From: Nitrospira sp.
GTDB taxonomy: Bacteria; Nitrospirota; Nitrospiria; Nitrospirales; Nitrospiraceae
Reading direction: 5' to 3'
DNA length: 64,000 bases
Assembly (NCBI GenBank): GCA_030444405.1
Contig: JARFPM010000003.1
Coordinates: forward strand, 1-64,000
Position numbers and translations under genes: made by a program. Of the stretch, positions 16,890-25,461 are shown piece after piece. How positions within the stretch are numbered: position 1 is the stretch's first letter; every line of letters begins with the position of its first letter. The notes under the pieces were generated by a model. That model did no database searches and was not told the DNA's origin. It saw only the letters and a list, made by a program, of their open reading frames with translations.

Positions 16890-17789
16890 ATGGCACGCGT
16901 AATCACGGTGGCGTCGGGAAAAGGTGGGGTCGGGAAAAGTGTGGTTTCTGCCAACTTGGCTCTCGTCTTGGCCGGGAAAGGGAAGCAGGTAGTGCTCGCA
17001 GACCTCGACGTCGGCGGCGCCGATGCACATGTGCTGGTCGGCCTCCTCAACCCACAGCTCACCCTGACTGACTTCCTTAACCATCGAATCGAGCACCTGG
17101 ATGATCTGGCTCAACGTCTCCCCATTCATCCGAACTTGCGGATTATTCCCGGCACCGGCGACACATTAGCAACGGCCAACATGGCCTATTCACAGAAGAA
17201 GCGCTTGATCAGGAATTTCCAGGATATCCGCGCGGACGTGATCGTCGTCGATATCGGAGCAGGAGCGAGCTATCATACACTCGATTTTTTCCTGATGGCC
17301 GACCACCACGTTGCGGTCGCAACCCCGGACCCGACCTCCGTGCTGGATCTCTACCGGTTCATCAAGTTAGCGGCGATTCGTCGTGTCTTGTCGATGTTTG
17401 TTATGCGGGATGTCATGGCGGAGGGGCTTGCGAATCGGGACTACGGCAGTGTGGAAGAAGTGTTGGACGTCGCAGGCAAGACGGATGAGTCCGGTCGAAC
17501 GATCGCTGAATCCACCCTGCGAGCTTTTCAACCGTCCCTTGTACTCAATCGTGTTTCCGGACGAGCCCGGGTAAACGTGCTTCAGCTCAAAAAGCTGCTC
17601 AAAGAGTATGTCGGCGGTGACTTAACGTTGTTAGGTAAAATTCCCGAAGACCCAGCGATGGAACAAGCGGTGCGCGCGTATGTCCCGGTGGTTCAGCACG
17701 CTCCTTCTTCCCCTGCCGCCGCCGCGCTGGTGAAGACGGGAGAGACGCTGCTACAGCTTCTCACGATCCCTCCTGCCCAAGCGGCCTAG
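16890..17789 (+). CDS. MinD/ParA-family P-loop ATPase
   Basis: The 299-residue protein has a deviant Walker A motif SGKGGVGKS (about 9-17), 'LADLDVGGADAHVL' and a switch region 'VIVVDIGAGASYHTLDF'. It resembles FlhG/MinD but is distinct from the flhG encoded at 60225-61118. An insertion (about 180-215, 'MAEGLANRDYGSVEEVLDVAGK') is not typical of MinD. It lies alone on the plus strand among motility genes, so a role in positioning motility or secretion machinery is plausible but unproven. Confidence 0.82.
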   Translation: MARVITVASGKGGVGKSVVSANLALVLAGKGKQVVLADLDVGGADAHVLVGLLNPQLTLTDFLNHRIEHLDDLAQRLPIHPNLRIIPGTGDTLATANMAYSQKKRLIRNFQDIRADVIVVDIGAGASYHTLDFFLMADHHVAVATPDPTSVLDLYRFIKLAAIRRVLSMFVMRDVMAEGLANRDYGSVEEVLDVAGKTDESGRTIAESTLRAFQPSLVLNRVSGRARVNVLQLKKLLKEYVGGDLTLLGKIPEDPAMEQAVRAYVPVVQHAPSSPAAAALVKTGETLLQLLTIPPAQAA

Positions 17790-17815
17790 CCGCCATCTTC
17801 AGCAACGTCCGGTTC

Positions 17816-18421
17816 TTACAGAGCGGAAGTTCGGCGGGCTCTCAATCGTTCGGCTTGCGTATGAAGAATGTGGCGGATCAGGTGTTCCTGATCGTCGGCC
17901 TTGAGGTCGACGAATTCGGTGGCAATCTCAAACCCTTGCCCATCTGCCTGAGGGACTGAACGAATCACTTTTGCCAGGGCCTGAATGAGAAGGAAGGGCG
18001 GAAGAATCAGCTTGATCGCGAGCTGATCACCGGCGGCGAGTTCCCGAGGGGAGACGAATCCCACTCCTCCCCCGCTCAGATTGACATCCGTCGGCCGTGC
18101 CATGGTGACACTCGACGGTTGGCTGATTGCCAAAGAATTGAGGATGACTTCAAGCAAGTAATCGACTTTCATGATCCAGGGAAGCACCGGTGAGCCGATC
18201 AATGAGTCTCCTGTGCGCGCGAGCAGATCCGCGGTCGGCTTCATGACTGCTGCGGAAATCATCTCCGGAGTGGTGCTGGTCGCTTCGACAGGAACGACGG
18301 TGCCTGTCTCAGCCAGCACACGATATTCCATCAGCACCCGGTCGTCGATTCTGATCCATTCTCGCCGTTCATCGGCGGAATTCTTGGATGATGCGGAAGG
18401 TGTCGTAACTGGAAACGCCAT
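17816..18421 (-). CDS. PilZ-domain protein
   Basis: The 201-residue protein carries both c-di-GMP-binding elements of PilZ: RxxxR ('RREWIRIDD', about 19-25) and NxSxxG ('DVNLSGGGVGF', about 113-122). The elements are unusually far apart, with an insertion of about 85 residues between them ('PTADLLARTGDSLIGSPVL'). It is probably a cytoplasmic c-di-GMP receptor. It lies 19 bases downstream of a degenerate GGDEF gene on the same strand, so the two may act together. Confidence 0.83.
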   Translation of the reverse strand: MAFPVTTPSASSKNSADERREWIRIDDRVLMEYRVLAETGTVVPVEATSTTPEMISAAVMKPTADLLARTGDSLIGSPVLPWIMKVDYLLEVILNSLAISQPSSVTMARPTDVNLSGGGVGFVSPRELAAGDQLAIKLILPPFLLIQALAKVIRSVPQADGQGFEIATEFVDLKADDQEHLIRHILHTQAERLRARRTSAL

Positions 18422-18440
18422 ATTCAGGCCACTTTCGACG

Positions 18441-19595
18441 TCATGCGGCGTAACTCAGTGCCACAGCGCATGCTATTCCCGGCGGTTTCGGGACATGAAG
18501 GACCACGCGGTTCCGTCCTTGGGCTTTCGCATCATTCAAAGCGGCATCACCGATCATCATCCACTCCGCTACGGAAGCCACGGTGGTATCCCGAAACGCG
18601 GCCAAGCCCATACTTGCCGTGGTACGGACCTGCCCGGCCTCGAACGCAAAGGGGTGTCGTTCGATGCGATCTCGCAACCTCTCCGCAAGGGCACAAGCCT
18701 GCTGCCTATCTGTATGTGGCAGCACGACCGCGAATGTGTTGCCTCTGTATCGTCCGACGATATCGCTCTGGCGCACCGTCGCCCCTATTAGATCCGCTGT
18801 CGTCTTGAGCACGTGATCCCCGGTCGTGTGGCCGAGACGGTCGTTGACGGTCTTGAAGAAATCCAAGTCCAGCAGCAACAGACAGGCCGGCACACCGTAG
18901 CGAAGCCCGACGCTCAACTCCCCCGCCAGCGCGCTATCGAATGCCTGTGTATTGAGCATCTCCGTGAGTGGGTCGCGAATGGCGATATCCCGCGCTCGCT
19001 GATGTGTCTCGGCATGGCGCAGGGCGAGCGATAGAGAGGCACTGACTGTCTCGAGCACTTCTCGTTCGCGTTGGGTAAAGCGAACTGGATCTTTCGGCTG
19101 AACAAGAAGAAGGCCGGTCTCTTCTGGCCCGAGAGCAAGAGACACCTCATGTCCGAGGGAGGAATCCAGTTCTTGCAGGGACTGTTGCGACGCCGAAGGT
19201 GGAACGAGACGAAGATGCCGCGAACGCACGACCCGCGGAGGAGAACTCGATTCAGTTCGGTGAGAAGGGAATTGGCCGAGTCTGCGGAGCAGATACCGGC
19301 GCATACGCGCCTCCCGTTCCCGATTCTGAGGGTCCGACCAGATCCATACTCGGTTGCGATGTGATCTCGCGATCCCGACCATGACGGTATCGACCAGTGC
19401 AGGCAATCCCTTCGTCAGAGTCCTGATGATCCCTTCTTCGTCAGGTGAGCACGCGAGAGCATCGGTGAGACGATGCAGCGCGGTAAGCCTTTGGCGGTAG
19501 TCTTGCAGCTCGCCTCGAGCCTGCGCCAACTCCTGCGTGATCCGAGACAACTCATCGGATAGCAAGTTCGTGTCCGAGGGTGTCTGCCTGGCCAT
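18441..19595 (-). CDS. GAF plus degenerate GGDEF protein with intact I-site
   Basis: The 384-residue protein has a short coiled coil (about 10-45), a GAF-like domain (about 50-205) and a GGDEF fold beginning 'DPLTEMLN'. It keeps 'DLDFFKTVNDRLGHTTGD', but the active-site loop GGDEF is replaced by RGNTF (about 285), so cyclase activity is unlikely. The inhibitory-site RxxD is intact as RQSD, exactly five residues before the loop. It is probably a c-di-GMP receptor rather than an enzyme. It is transcribed with fliT/fliS upstream and PilZ downstream. Confidence 0.85.
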   Translation of the reverse strand: MARQTPSDTNLLSDELSRITQELAQARGELQDYRQRLTALHRLTDALACSPDEEGIIRTLTKGLPALVDTVMVGIARSHRNRVWIWSDPQNREREARMRRYLLRRLGQFPSHRTESSSPPRVVRSRHLRLVPPSASQQSLQELDSSLGHEVSLALGPEETGLLLVQPKDPVRFTQREREVLETVSASLSLALRHAETHQRARDIAIRDPLTEMLNTQAFDSALAGELSVGLRYGVPACLLLLDLDFFKTVNDRLGHTTGDHVLKTTADLIGATVRQSDIVGRYRGNTFAVVLPHTDRQQACALAERLRDRIERHPFAFEAGQVRTTASMGLAAFRDTTVASVAEWMMIGDAALNDAKAQGRNRVVLHVPKPPGIACAVALSYAA

Positions 19596-19614
19596 CGCTC
19601 GTTCCTGCCCCCTG

Positions 19615-19941
19615 CTACGCCTTCATGGATACGGTCACAGGGGCCGAAGGCTGTACCCCTAGTCGCTGCTGGAGGTCTTGAAGTCGCTGCCTGATCGCCG
19701 TCGACTCACCTAAAAGAGACACCAACACGGCTTGCACGGTATGCACACGATCGCGGATCTGTTCATCGAGCTTCAGGAGCTCATCAGCTTTAGGGACCAG
19801 CGCCTGTTCGGTTGCCAACAGAGCACCTCGATCCTGATAACACTGAATGACGATATCCCACCGTCCTGCCTGAGCCGCCTCAACCGCAGCCTTCGTAAGC
19901 CGGACGATGTCAGCCTGGCAATTTTCCCGCGTGGAGTTCAT
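19615..19941 (-). CDS. fliT: FliT-like flagellar chaperone
   Basis: This small, largely helical protein of 108 residues follows fliS with a 4-base ATGA overlap. Position and helical pattern ('AAVEAAQAGRWDIVIQCYQDR', 'LDEQIRDRVHTVQAVLVSLL') match FliT, the chaperone of the FliD cap. Sequence conservation in this family is low, so position carries much of the weight. A longer frame to 19989 inside fliS was rejected. Confidence 0.68.
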   Translation of the reverse strand: MNSTRENCQADIVRLTKAAVEAAQAGRWDIVIQCYQDRGALLATEQALVPKADELLKLDEQIRDRVHTVQAVLVSLLGESTAIRQRLQDLQQRLGVQPSAPVTVSMKA

Positions 19942-20333
19942 CGTACACCTGCCATACGAGTCTGCTGCTGAGCCGCCACTTCGCGCCACGCTTCACGCAA
20001 CGTCGTGAGACAGCGGAGCGGACCATCAAGTCGCTGCTCATTGTTCCGGGCATTCGCCTCAACCAGTTCCATCAGCATATAGTCGTACAATCTTCGGAGA
20101 GAACGCGCGATCTCACCACCTTGCTCAAGATCGAGCACGCTATTGAGTTCACCAATGATTGCGATAGCCCGCCCCAGGTGCCGAGCTTTCTCCCGGATAT
20201 TGTTCGCTTGAATCTCCCGTTTGGCGATCTCAATCGACTGGATCGCGCCGTCGTACATGAGAACGACCAGCTGGATTCCGGAAGAGGTGACGACCTGAGT
20301 CTGTTCATATTGACGCGCGTACTGTGTGATCAT
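19938..20333 (-). CDS. fliS: Flagellin export chaperone FliS
   Basis: FliS binds the C-terminus of flagellin and prevents early polymerisation. The 131-residue helical protein has typical features: the N-terminal 'YARQYEQTQVVTSSG', 'LVVLMYDGAIQSIEIAK' and the C-terminal 'LYDYMLMELVEANARNN'. It lies 18 bases after fliD and overlaps fliT. In FliW/CsrA systems FliS also influences how much free flagellin is available to FliW. Confidence 0.95.
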   Translation of the reverse strand: MITQYARQYEQTQVVTSSGIQLVVLMYDGAIQSIEIAKREIQANNIREKARHLGRAIAIIGELNSVLDLEQGGEIARSLRRLYDYMLMELVEANARNNEQRLDGPLRCLTTLREAWREVAAQQQTRMAGVR

Positions 20334-20351
20334 GGGGCGAGTGCCTCGTTC

Positions 20352-21752
20352 TTATTGTTGCTTCTGTGTTGATTGAGCCTGGAGAAAACCGCTTTGCCCC
20401 TGGAGCTGTCGCAAGAGTCCATCCAGCGCGGCAAACTGACGCTTCAGACGCTCTTCGTACCGACTGAGGCTGTCTTCTTGCCGAGCGATATCGTCTCCCA
20501 CCCGTGAAATCTCACTCGTCAAACCATTCTTCCGCAGCGTGAGGGGCCCACCAGTCACATCGTTCAACGCGTCGACAGCCGAGACCAAGGACTGAGCAAG
20601 GCCAGTCGTTGCTCCCTGATTGCTGAACAGCGCCTTTACCCCGCTATAGCTGGTGCTCAAGGCAGTGCCCAGCGGCCCATCATCGACCGTGATCGTTCCA
20701 TCCCGTTCAGTCTTGAATCCTATTTGCCCAACATTGGTATAGACCGTACCCCCACCGACCGTCGTGGACAACGCGCTCCGGATACGTGACAACACCGTCT
20801 TGGCCGATGATTCATTGAAGAACACTCCTCCCTGCTTGGTTGTCACGTCATACGTGCTCCGTTCATTAACAAACTTCACCACCTCGTTATACGCCGTCGC
20901 CAGTGCCTTGATATTTGTCTTCACTGCAGCCTGATCCTGAGTCACGCTGACTTGGACGGTTCCTGTTCCTGTAGTCTTCGTCAGCGCAAGCACGACACCC
21001 GGAATCGCATCGGAAACTGTATTAGAACTTCGTTCAATCGTCAGAGGGTTCAACGCTTGATCACCGACCTGGATCTGCGCGTTCTGAGCCGCTGCGAGTG
21101 TATCAACTCCCCCTGTTCCGCTGCCGTTCAAGAGATCCAAATCAGTCCCGTCACTGACGATCGTGACGGCATCGGCACTACCTGTGCTATTTGAGGAGAG
21201 GGCCAAGCGATACGAGGGGGCCACCTCCGTACCCGTATTGATCAACGAAGCGGTGACTCCGGCCCCGAGGTTATTGATCTGATCACGCAAATCGGTCAAC
21301 GTGCCCGTCGACCCAAGGGAGACGGTTTGGTTGGCTCCGGAGCCAACCTTGAACGTGAATGTGGCGGACCCGCCACTGACGATGTCAGCCGTCGCAGAGG
21401 AAACCGCTTTGGCAGACTTGCTGACGATCTGATGAGACTGTGCCAGTTGAACGACTCGGATGCTGTACGTTCCCGGTGTGGCCGAGGATGAGGCTGAGAC
21501 GGAAAACACCGTTGCGTCCGAGACAGAAGCCGTCGTCTTGTCAAACGACGCTGAGAGTCTGAGCGCCTGGGCGGCGCTCTGCAGGGCCGCCACTTTCGTG
21601 CTCAAGGTGGTGAGATCCGTAAACTTGGTGTTGAGTTCGGCCTTCTTCTTGGTCAGTCGATCAACTGGCACATGTGCCACCTTGACCAGTTGATCGACCA
21701 CCTGCCCAAAATCTAGCCCGTTGCCGAGTCCCCCAAAACTTATGGTCGGCAT
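20352..21752 (-). CDS. fliD: Flagellar filament cap protein FliD
   Basis: FliD (466 residues) caps the filament and folds incoming flagellin. The N-terminus 'FGGLGNGLDFGQVVDQLVKV' and C-terminal coiled coil ('DDIARQEDSLSRYEERLKRQFAALDGLL' region) are the conserved interaction ends. The middle contains 'SATPGTYSIRVVQLAQSHQ'. Length and domain order are normal. It lies in a fliC-flaG-fliD-fliS-fliT block with short gaps. Confidence 0.95.
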   Translation of the reverse strand: MPTISFGGLGNGLDFGQVVDQLVKVAHVPVDRLTKKKAELNTKFTDLTTLSTKVAALQSAAQALRLSASFDKTTASVSDATVFSVSASSSATPGTYSIRVVQLAQSHQIVSKSAKAVSSATADIVSGGSATFTFKVGSGANQTVSLGSTGTLTDLRDQINNLGAGVTASLINTGTEVAPSYRLALSSNSTGSADAVTIVSDGTDLDLLNGSGTGGVDTLAAAQNAQIQVGDQALNPLTIERSSNTVSDAIPGVVLALTKTTGTGTVQVSVTQDQAAVKTNIKALATAYNEVVKFVNERSTYDVTTKQGGVFFNESSAKTVLSRIRSALSTTVGGGTVYTNVGQIGFKTERDGTITVDDGPLGTALSTSYSGVKALFSNQGATTGLAQSLVSAVDALNDVTGGPLTLRKNGLTSEISRVGDDIARQEDSLSRYEERLKRQFAALDGLLRQLQGQSGFLQAQSTQKQQ

Positions 21753-21773
21753 GCCACGTCCATGTGTACCAGG

Positions 21774-22133
21774 TTAGACATGTTCCCCGAACAGCAGCCC
21801 CTTCGATCCCAACAGATTCTTGGCGAGGTCAATCACTTCCTGAGGAGGGATCTGTCGAATCACTTCCCCGGAGTCCCCTTTCAGGATCTTCACGATGACC
21901 CGCTTCAAATCTTGGTCCACCTCTATTTGCAAATGTGAATCCGATTGCTGCAACGCTTCCCTTACTTTACCCACGGCTTGCTCAAGCGCTACCCGGTTCG
22001 ACGGCGACGCGACGGTAACGTCGGTGCCACGGGTATGCTCCACCACACGCTCATTCCTCGAATGAGCGTCGGCTTGACTCGTGCGACTGGCAGCGGCCGG
22101 GAGATCCACCTTCGATGTTACATTGGTGATCAT
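21774..22133 (-). CDS. flaG: FlaG family protein
   Basis: This 119-residue protein has the FlaG core in its C-terminal half: 'LQIEVDQDLKRVIVKILKGDSGEVIRQIPPQEVIDLA'. FlaG proteins influence filament length in several bacteria. A GGGGG-type site precedes the ATG. It lies between the fliC hairpin and fliD, the usual place. Confidence 0.92.
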   Translation of the reverse strand: MITNVTSKVDLPAAASRTSQADAHSRNERVVEHTRGTDVTVASPSNRVALEQAVGKVREALQQSDSHLQIEVDQDLKRVIVKILKGDSGEVIRQIPPQEVIDLAKNLLGSKGLLFGEHV

Positions 22134-22163
22134 AACTACCCCCTTTAGTGACTCCGTTCACCA

Positions 22164-22189
22164 GGCCCTCTCCTGTTTAGGAGAGGGCC
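22164..22189 (-). terminator. Strong hairpin directly after fliC
   Basis: GGCCCTCTCCT (22164-22174) and AGGAGAGGGCC (22179-22189) form a perfect 11-bp stem with a 4-base loop, about 20 bases past the fliC stop. There is no U-tract, so it may stabilise fliC mRNA or terminate only partly, allowing read-through into flaG and fliD. Confidence 0.65.
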
Positions 22190-22209
22190 GGTGGACGAAG
22201 TGCCGCCTC

Positions 22210-23037
22210 TTATCCTCGGAGTAAGGCCAACGCTTGTTGCGGCAGAGTATTGGCTTGCGCCAGGGTTGCAATACCTGCCTGCACCAAGATCTGATTCTTC
22301 GTGAATATGGACGTCTCAAGAGCGATGTCCGCGTCGCGGATCCGAGATTCTGCAGCCGTGAGGTTCTCACTCGTGACCTGCAGATTGGCAATGGTTGCCT
22401 CGAACCGGTTCTGAATCGACCCGTATTCGGCTCTGGCACTCGCGACGGCGCTGATCGCATTATCGATATTCGCCAAAGCACTGCTGGCATTCGCGGAGGT
22501 TGAGACGTTCACACTGGCCAGGCCTAACGAAGTCGTGGTGATGTCGTTGAGATTCAGGCTTAGTGTGTTCCCCGTGCCGCTGCGGAACCCGATCGCGATC
22601 GAGAAGCTGATGGACGAACCACTCGTCAGCGCTTGGCCGTTGAATTCGGTGACCTGCGCGATGCGGTCGATTTCTGAACGCAGAGCCACGAACTCCAGAT
22701 CGATGTAGGACCGTTCGGTATTACCCACCGTGCCGCTGGCGGACTGCGAGGACAGCTCTCGAAGACGAGCCAGCAACGACCCGATCGTCGCGGCTGCACC
22801 GTCGGCAATCTGCGTCAAGCTGATGCCGTCCGATGCGTTTCGCGTCGCCTGGTTGATGCTGCGAATCTGCGCCCGCAAGGACTCGGAGAGTCCGAGACCG
22901 GCAGCATCATCCGCCGCACGCGTCACCCGAAGACCGGATGACAGCCGTTCAACCGATCGATTCAGGTTCAGGGTATTGACCGAGAGGTTGCGCTGAGCCG
23001 CGATGGATGCAGGATTGTTGTTAACAATAAGAGCCAT
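22210..23037 (-). CDS. fliC: Flagellin
   Basis: The filament subunit has 275 residues. It contains the conserved N-terminal D0/D1 ('IVNNNPASIAAQRNLSVN', 'RLSSGLRVTRAADDAAGL') and C-terminal D1/D0 ('NQILVQAGIATLAQANTLPQQALALL'). There is almost no variable central domain, only a Ser/Thr-rich stretch (about 140-190) that could carry O-glycans. It is the only flagellin in the window. Its own sigma-28 promoter lies about 100 bases upstream, and the leader has CsrA-like sites. A strong AAGGAGG precedes the ATG. Confidence 0.97.
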   Translation of the reverse strand: MALIVNNNPASIAAQRNLSVNTLNLNRSVERLSSGLRVTRAADDAAGLGLSESLRAQIRSINQATRNASDGISLTQIADGAAATIGSLLARLRELSSQSASGTVGNTERSYIDLEFVALRSEIDRIAQVTEFNGQALTSGSSISFSIAIGFRSGTGNTLSLNLNDITTTSLGLASVNVSTSANASSALANIDNAISAVASARAEYGSIQNRFEATIANLQVTSENLTAAESRIRDADIALETSIFTKNQILVQAGIATLAQANTLPQQALALLRG

Positions 23038-23040
23038 TGC

Positions 23041-23094
23041 TCTTCCTCCTTGAAACTAGAACACCATCCGTTTCTGCGCTTCCGACATCCGTGC
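23041..23094 (-). promoter_or_regulatory. fliC leader with three CsrA-like GGA motifs
   Basis: In the fliC 5' leader the minus strand reads GCACGGATGT (23085-23094), close to the CsrA consensus ACARGGAUGU. The motif falls in the loop of a GCTTC/GAAGC hairpin. An alternative stem, TTCTGC/GCAGAA, would also enclose it. A second motif, AACGGATGGT, is at 23063-23072, and CAAGGAGGAAGA overlaps the ribosome binding site at 23041-23052. CsrA and FliW are encoded at 47278-48016. Repression of fliC translation as in Bacillus hag is therefore likely, but this is inference. Confidence 0.55.
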
Positions 23095-23135
23095 AGAAGC
23101 CGTATTCCCTTACGCCTATTCCTGGCGTGCCTGTC

Positions 23136-23162
23136 TTATCGGCCAATCCTGGTGGGACTTGA
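23136..23162 (-). promoter_or_regulatory. Sigma-28 (FliA) promoter of fliC
   Basis: The minus strand has TCAAGTCC (23155-23162), an 11-base spacer, and a perfect GCCGATAA (23136-23143). This is the classic flagellar sigma-28 -10 box at the classic distance. The predicted start gives a leader of about 90 bases before the fliC ATG. Confidence 0.85.
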
Positions 23163-23229
23163 GTCTCTGAAGGAATTTGCAAGGATCATGGCCACCTTGC
23201 CACAACGGGGAGGAATGAGCATCGTCCTC

Positions 23230-23757
23230 TCAGGCGGAAAGTCTAGGCAAGATTTCGTATTCGAGCAGATCAGCCATGCATACGGTATCTCGGGCATGCC
23301 TCGCTTCCACTAACTTTTCCATCCACTCTGCGATGATTCGCGCAGGGGATTCCGTTCCCGGTTGTTTCGGACCGTTCCCGATGATCTCGACAACATCCGC
23401 CACCTTACCCAGCCAGAGATCGAGTGGAGCCAGGTCCTGTCCGCCCATTCGAAGCTGATGAGCCAACGCAGTGCCTTCCTCAACGACGAAGCCACGGTAC
23501 CGGTCAATAGTCCCCTGGGCGGAATCAATAATCTCCTGTTGTGTACTCGAGGATGCAACTAGCTCGTGATAATTGACGGACGACTCCTGAAGCAGTTGCG
23601 GATCAATATCCCGGTCGGTAATCCGACGATCATCGAGCATCATCGTCGTCACAATTCGCGATCTGGCATGTGCTCGTTCGCTTAGGTCGGCCAAGATATC
23701 CCCGAGCGTCGCGGTGCTCGCGGATTGCCATTGTTCGTTATCTAGTCTGACGTTCAT
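23230..23757 (-). CDS. Conserved hypothetical protein of the flagellin region
   Basis: I do not recognise this 175-residue protein. The N-terminal part has 'TLGDILADLSERAHARSRIVTTMMLDDRRITDRDI'; the C-terminal part is helical. There is no signal peptide or membrane segment. It lies between the glycosyltransferase block (27 bases upstream) and the fliC promoter, and so probably belongs to the flagellin-modification operon. A role tied to flagellin glycosylation or export is a guess from location only. Confidence 0.7.
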   Translation of the reverse strand: MNVRLDNEQWQSASTATLGDILADLSERAHARSRIVTTMMLDDRRITDRDIDPQLLQESSVNYHELVASSSTQQEIIDSAQGTIDRYRGFVVEEGTALAHQLRMGGQDLAPLDLWLGKVADVVEIIGNGPKQPGTESPARIIAEWMEKLVEARHARDTVCMADLLEYEILPRLSA

Positions 23758-23784
23758 ATGCTGTCTCCCTCTGCATCAACCAGC

Positions 23785-25461
23785 TCACGCTAGTTGCTTG
23801 TCCAACCCGCACCCGACCACGCCTCGCTTAAAACCAGGATTGCCACCCGCCTCATCAGCGTTTGAACGAAACATCATCCGATCGATCTCTACGACGCGCG
23901 CCAACCACTTTCGATACGCGCTGGCCTGATGATGGGCAAGCCGATCCAATCCCTGGACATTGTCATTGTGCAACTGCCGAAAGAACGCGGCCGTAACAGG
24001 CGCCGTTGCCGCAGTACTCATGCCAATCTGCAGTAATCGCTCCTGTTCCGCTCTCTGCTCGTTCTGTATTCTTTTCAGTTCAGAAAGATGTACAGAGGCT
24101 CGGCTGGCCAGATGTGCAACCTCGTCGGCTCTTCGGCAGGCCGCCTTCAGAAGAGGGAGCAGACGTCGCATCTGTTCCTTCGCCTCCTGTGCGTCAGGGG
24201 GAGATCCCTCTGGGAAGGGGAGGTTGCTCCGGAGTCCTGTATGCGCTTCATACCAGTAGCGACGCCAGAAGGCAGCATACCACGCAGTCATGGACGACTC
24301 CGTTCCCACCTTCAATCGAAACGTGCCCAATCCATCCTCATCCACTCCGGACTCATAGAGACATGTCCCGAACACCTGTGATGGGCACGCCCCGGTGTTC
24401 AAGACATGGAGCATTAGATCCGCCACAAGGTCCGGCACAATACGGTCTTTGCAAGCATGGTGGGCACAGATCTGATCGAACCCACAGGGAGCACAATCCA
24501 GCTCGGGCTGGATTACCCAATGGCCTCGGCCATAGGGTCCAGTTTCTTGGAAATCGACATGCCCCACAGAAAGATCAATGACCGGGGTACCAGTGGCCAC
24601 GGCGAGATGCATGGGGCCGGTATCGTTGCTCAACAAGACACGACATTCTGCCAATAGAGCAGCGAGCTGGGGTACGGATGTGCGGCCGGTCATATTCTTA
24701 ACCTGGTTCTGTCCTCCTGCCTCTCGGTAGACCCGCAACACTTCGGCAATGGTACCTTCCTCCTCGGCACTGCCGATGAAGGCGATACCGCCTTGCCATT
24801 GCTTACTGAATCGCGCCAATGCCAACCCAAACAGATGCGGTCTCCAGGCCTTCATGACGTCACTGGCCCCAGCCTGAACCGCAATCCAGTTGGGCTGCCC
24901 GGCCAGAACTTGGCGTGCCCACGCCCGCTCCTCGGTCGGTATCACGAGTTGCAGCGGAGTAAACGCTCCAGGGCCGCTCCCACCCAGGGCATACACGTCG
25001 ACGAGATTGAATCGATTGAACCGGCGGAACTGATGAAAGTCGCAGAAATAGGCCATCCAGGGATTATCGACGACCATGCCACCATCCCAGGCACTTCGTG
25101 CCCCACGAACGTCGGGAGCGCCAATGAAGCCGGCCAACAGCGCACTCGGCTGATTGAATGTCAAATTGATGACACGATCATACTGTCGCTCCAGCAGCGG
25201 TTTTACCCATGTCGCCACATCTTGATAGAGCGCAACCACATCCTTTGCTGCAGCCCGGCTCTCATCGATCAACGCGTGAAAATCGAAGGCAATTACATCG
25301 CGTAAGCTGTTCAGTAGATCTGCAACCGGTGCGAACCGTCGGTCCACAACAAGATCTACAGCAGCTCCCGGCCATTCTTCTTGAAGTCGGTTTAGCAGTG
25401 CGCCCATCTGCACGAGATCGCCCATCCGGGTAATGTTGAGGATCAGGACCTGTCGCGTCAT
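23785..25461 (-). CDS. Glycosyltransferase family 9-like protein with C-terminal helical extension
   Basis: The 558-residue protein resembles ADP-heptose:LPS heptosyltransferases (GT9). It starts 'QVLILNITRMGDLVQMGALL', and the C-lobe has 'LLSNDTGPMHLAVATGTPVIDL' and 'FQETGPYGRGHWVIQP'. A Cys/His cluster, 'CAPCGFDQICAHHACKD', follows. Residues about 390-558 are a helical extension outside the GT9 fold. It overlaps the upstream glycosyltransferase gene by 4 bases. Beside fliC and the HddA/HddC homologues, heptose transfer to flagellin is a reasonable inference. Confidence 0.85.
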   Translation of the reverse strand: MTRQVLILNITRMGDLVQMGALLNRLQEEWPGAAVDLVVDRRFAPVADLLNSLRDVIAFDFHALIDESRAAAKDVVALYQDVATWVKPLLERQYDRVINLTFNQPSALLAGFIGAPDVRGARSAWDGGMVVDNPWMAYFCDFHQFRRFNRFNLVDVYALGGSGPGAFTPLQLVIPTEERAWARQVLAGQPNWIAVQAGASDVMKAWRPHLFGLALARFSKQWQGGIAFIGSAEEEGTIAEVLRVYREAGGQNQVKNMTGRTSVPQLAALLAECRVLLSNDTGPMHLAVATGTPVIDLSVGHVDFQETGPYGRGHWVIQPELDCAPCGFDQICAHHACKDRIVPDLVADLMLHVLNTGACPSQVFGTCLYESGVDEDGLGTFRLKVGTESSMTAWYAAFWRRYWYEAHTGLRSNLPFPEGSPPDAQEAKEQMRRLLPLLKAACRRADEVAHLASRASVHLSELKRIQNEQRAEQERLLQIGMSTAATAPVTAAFFRQLHNDNVQGLDRLAHHQASAYRKWLARVVEIDRMMFRSNADEAGGNPGFKRGVVGCGLDKQLA

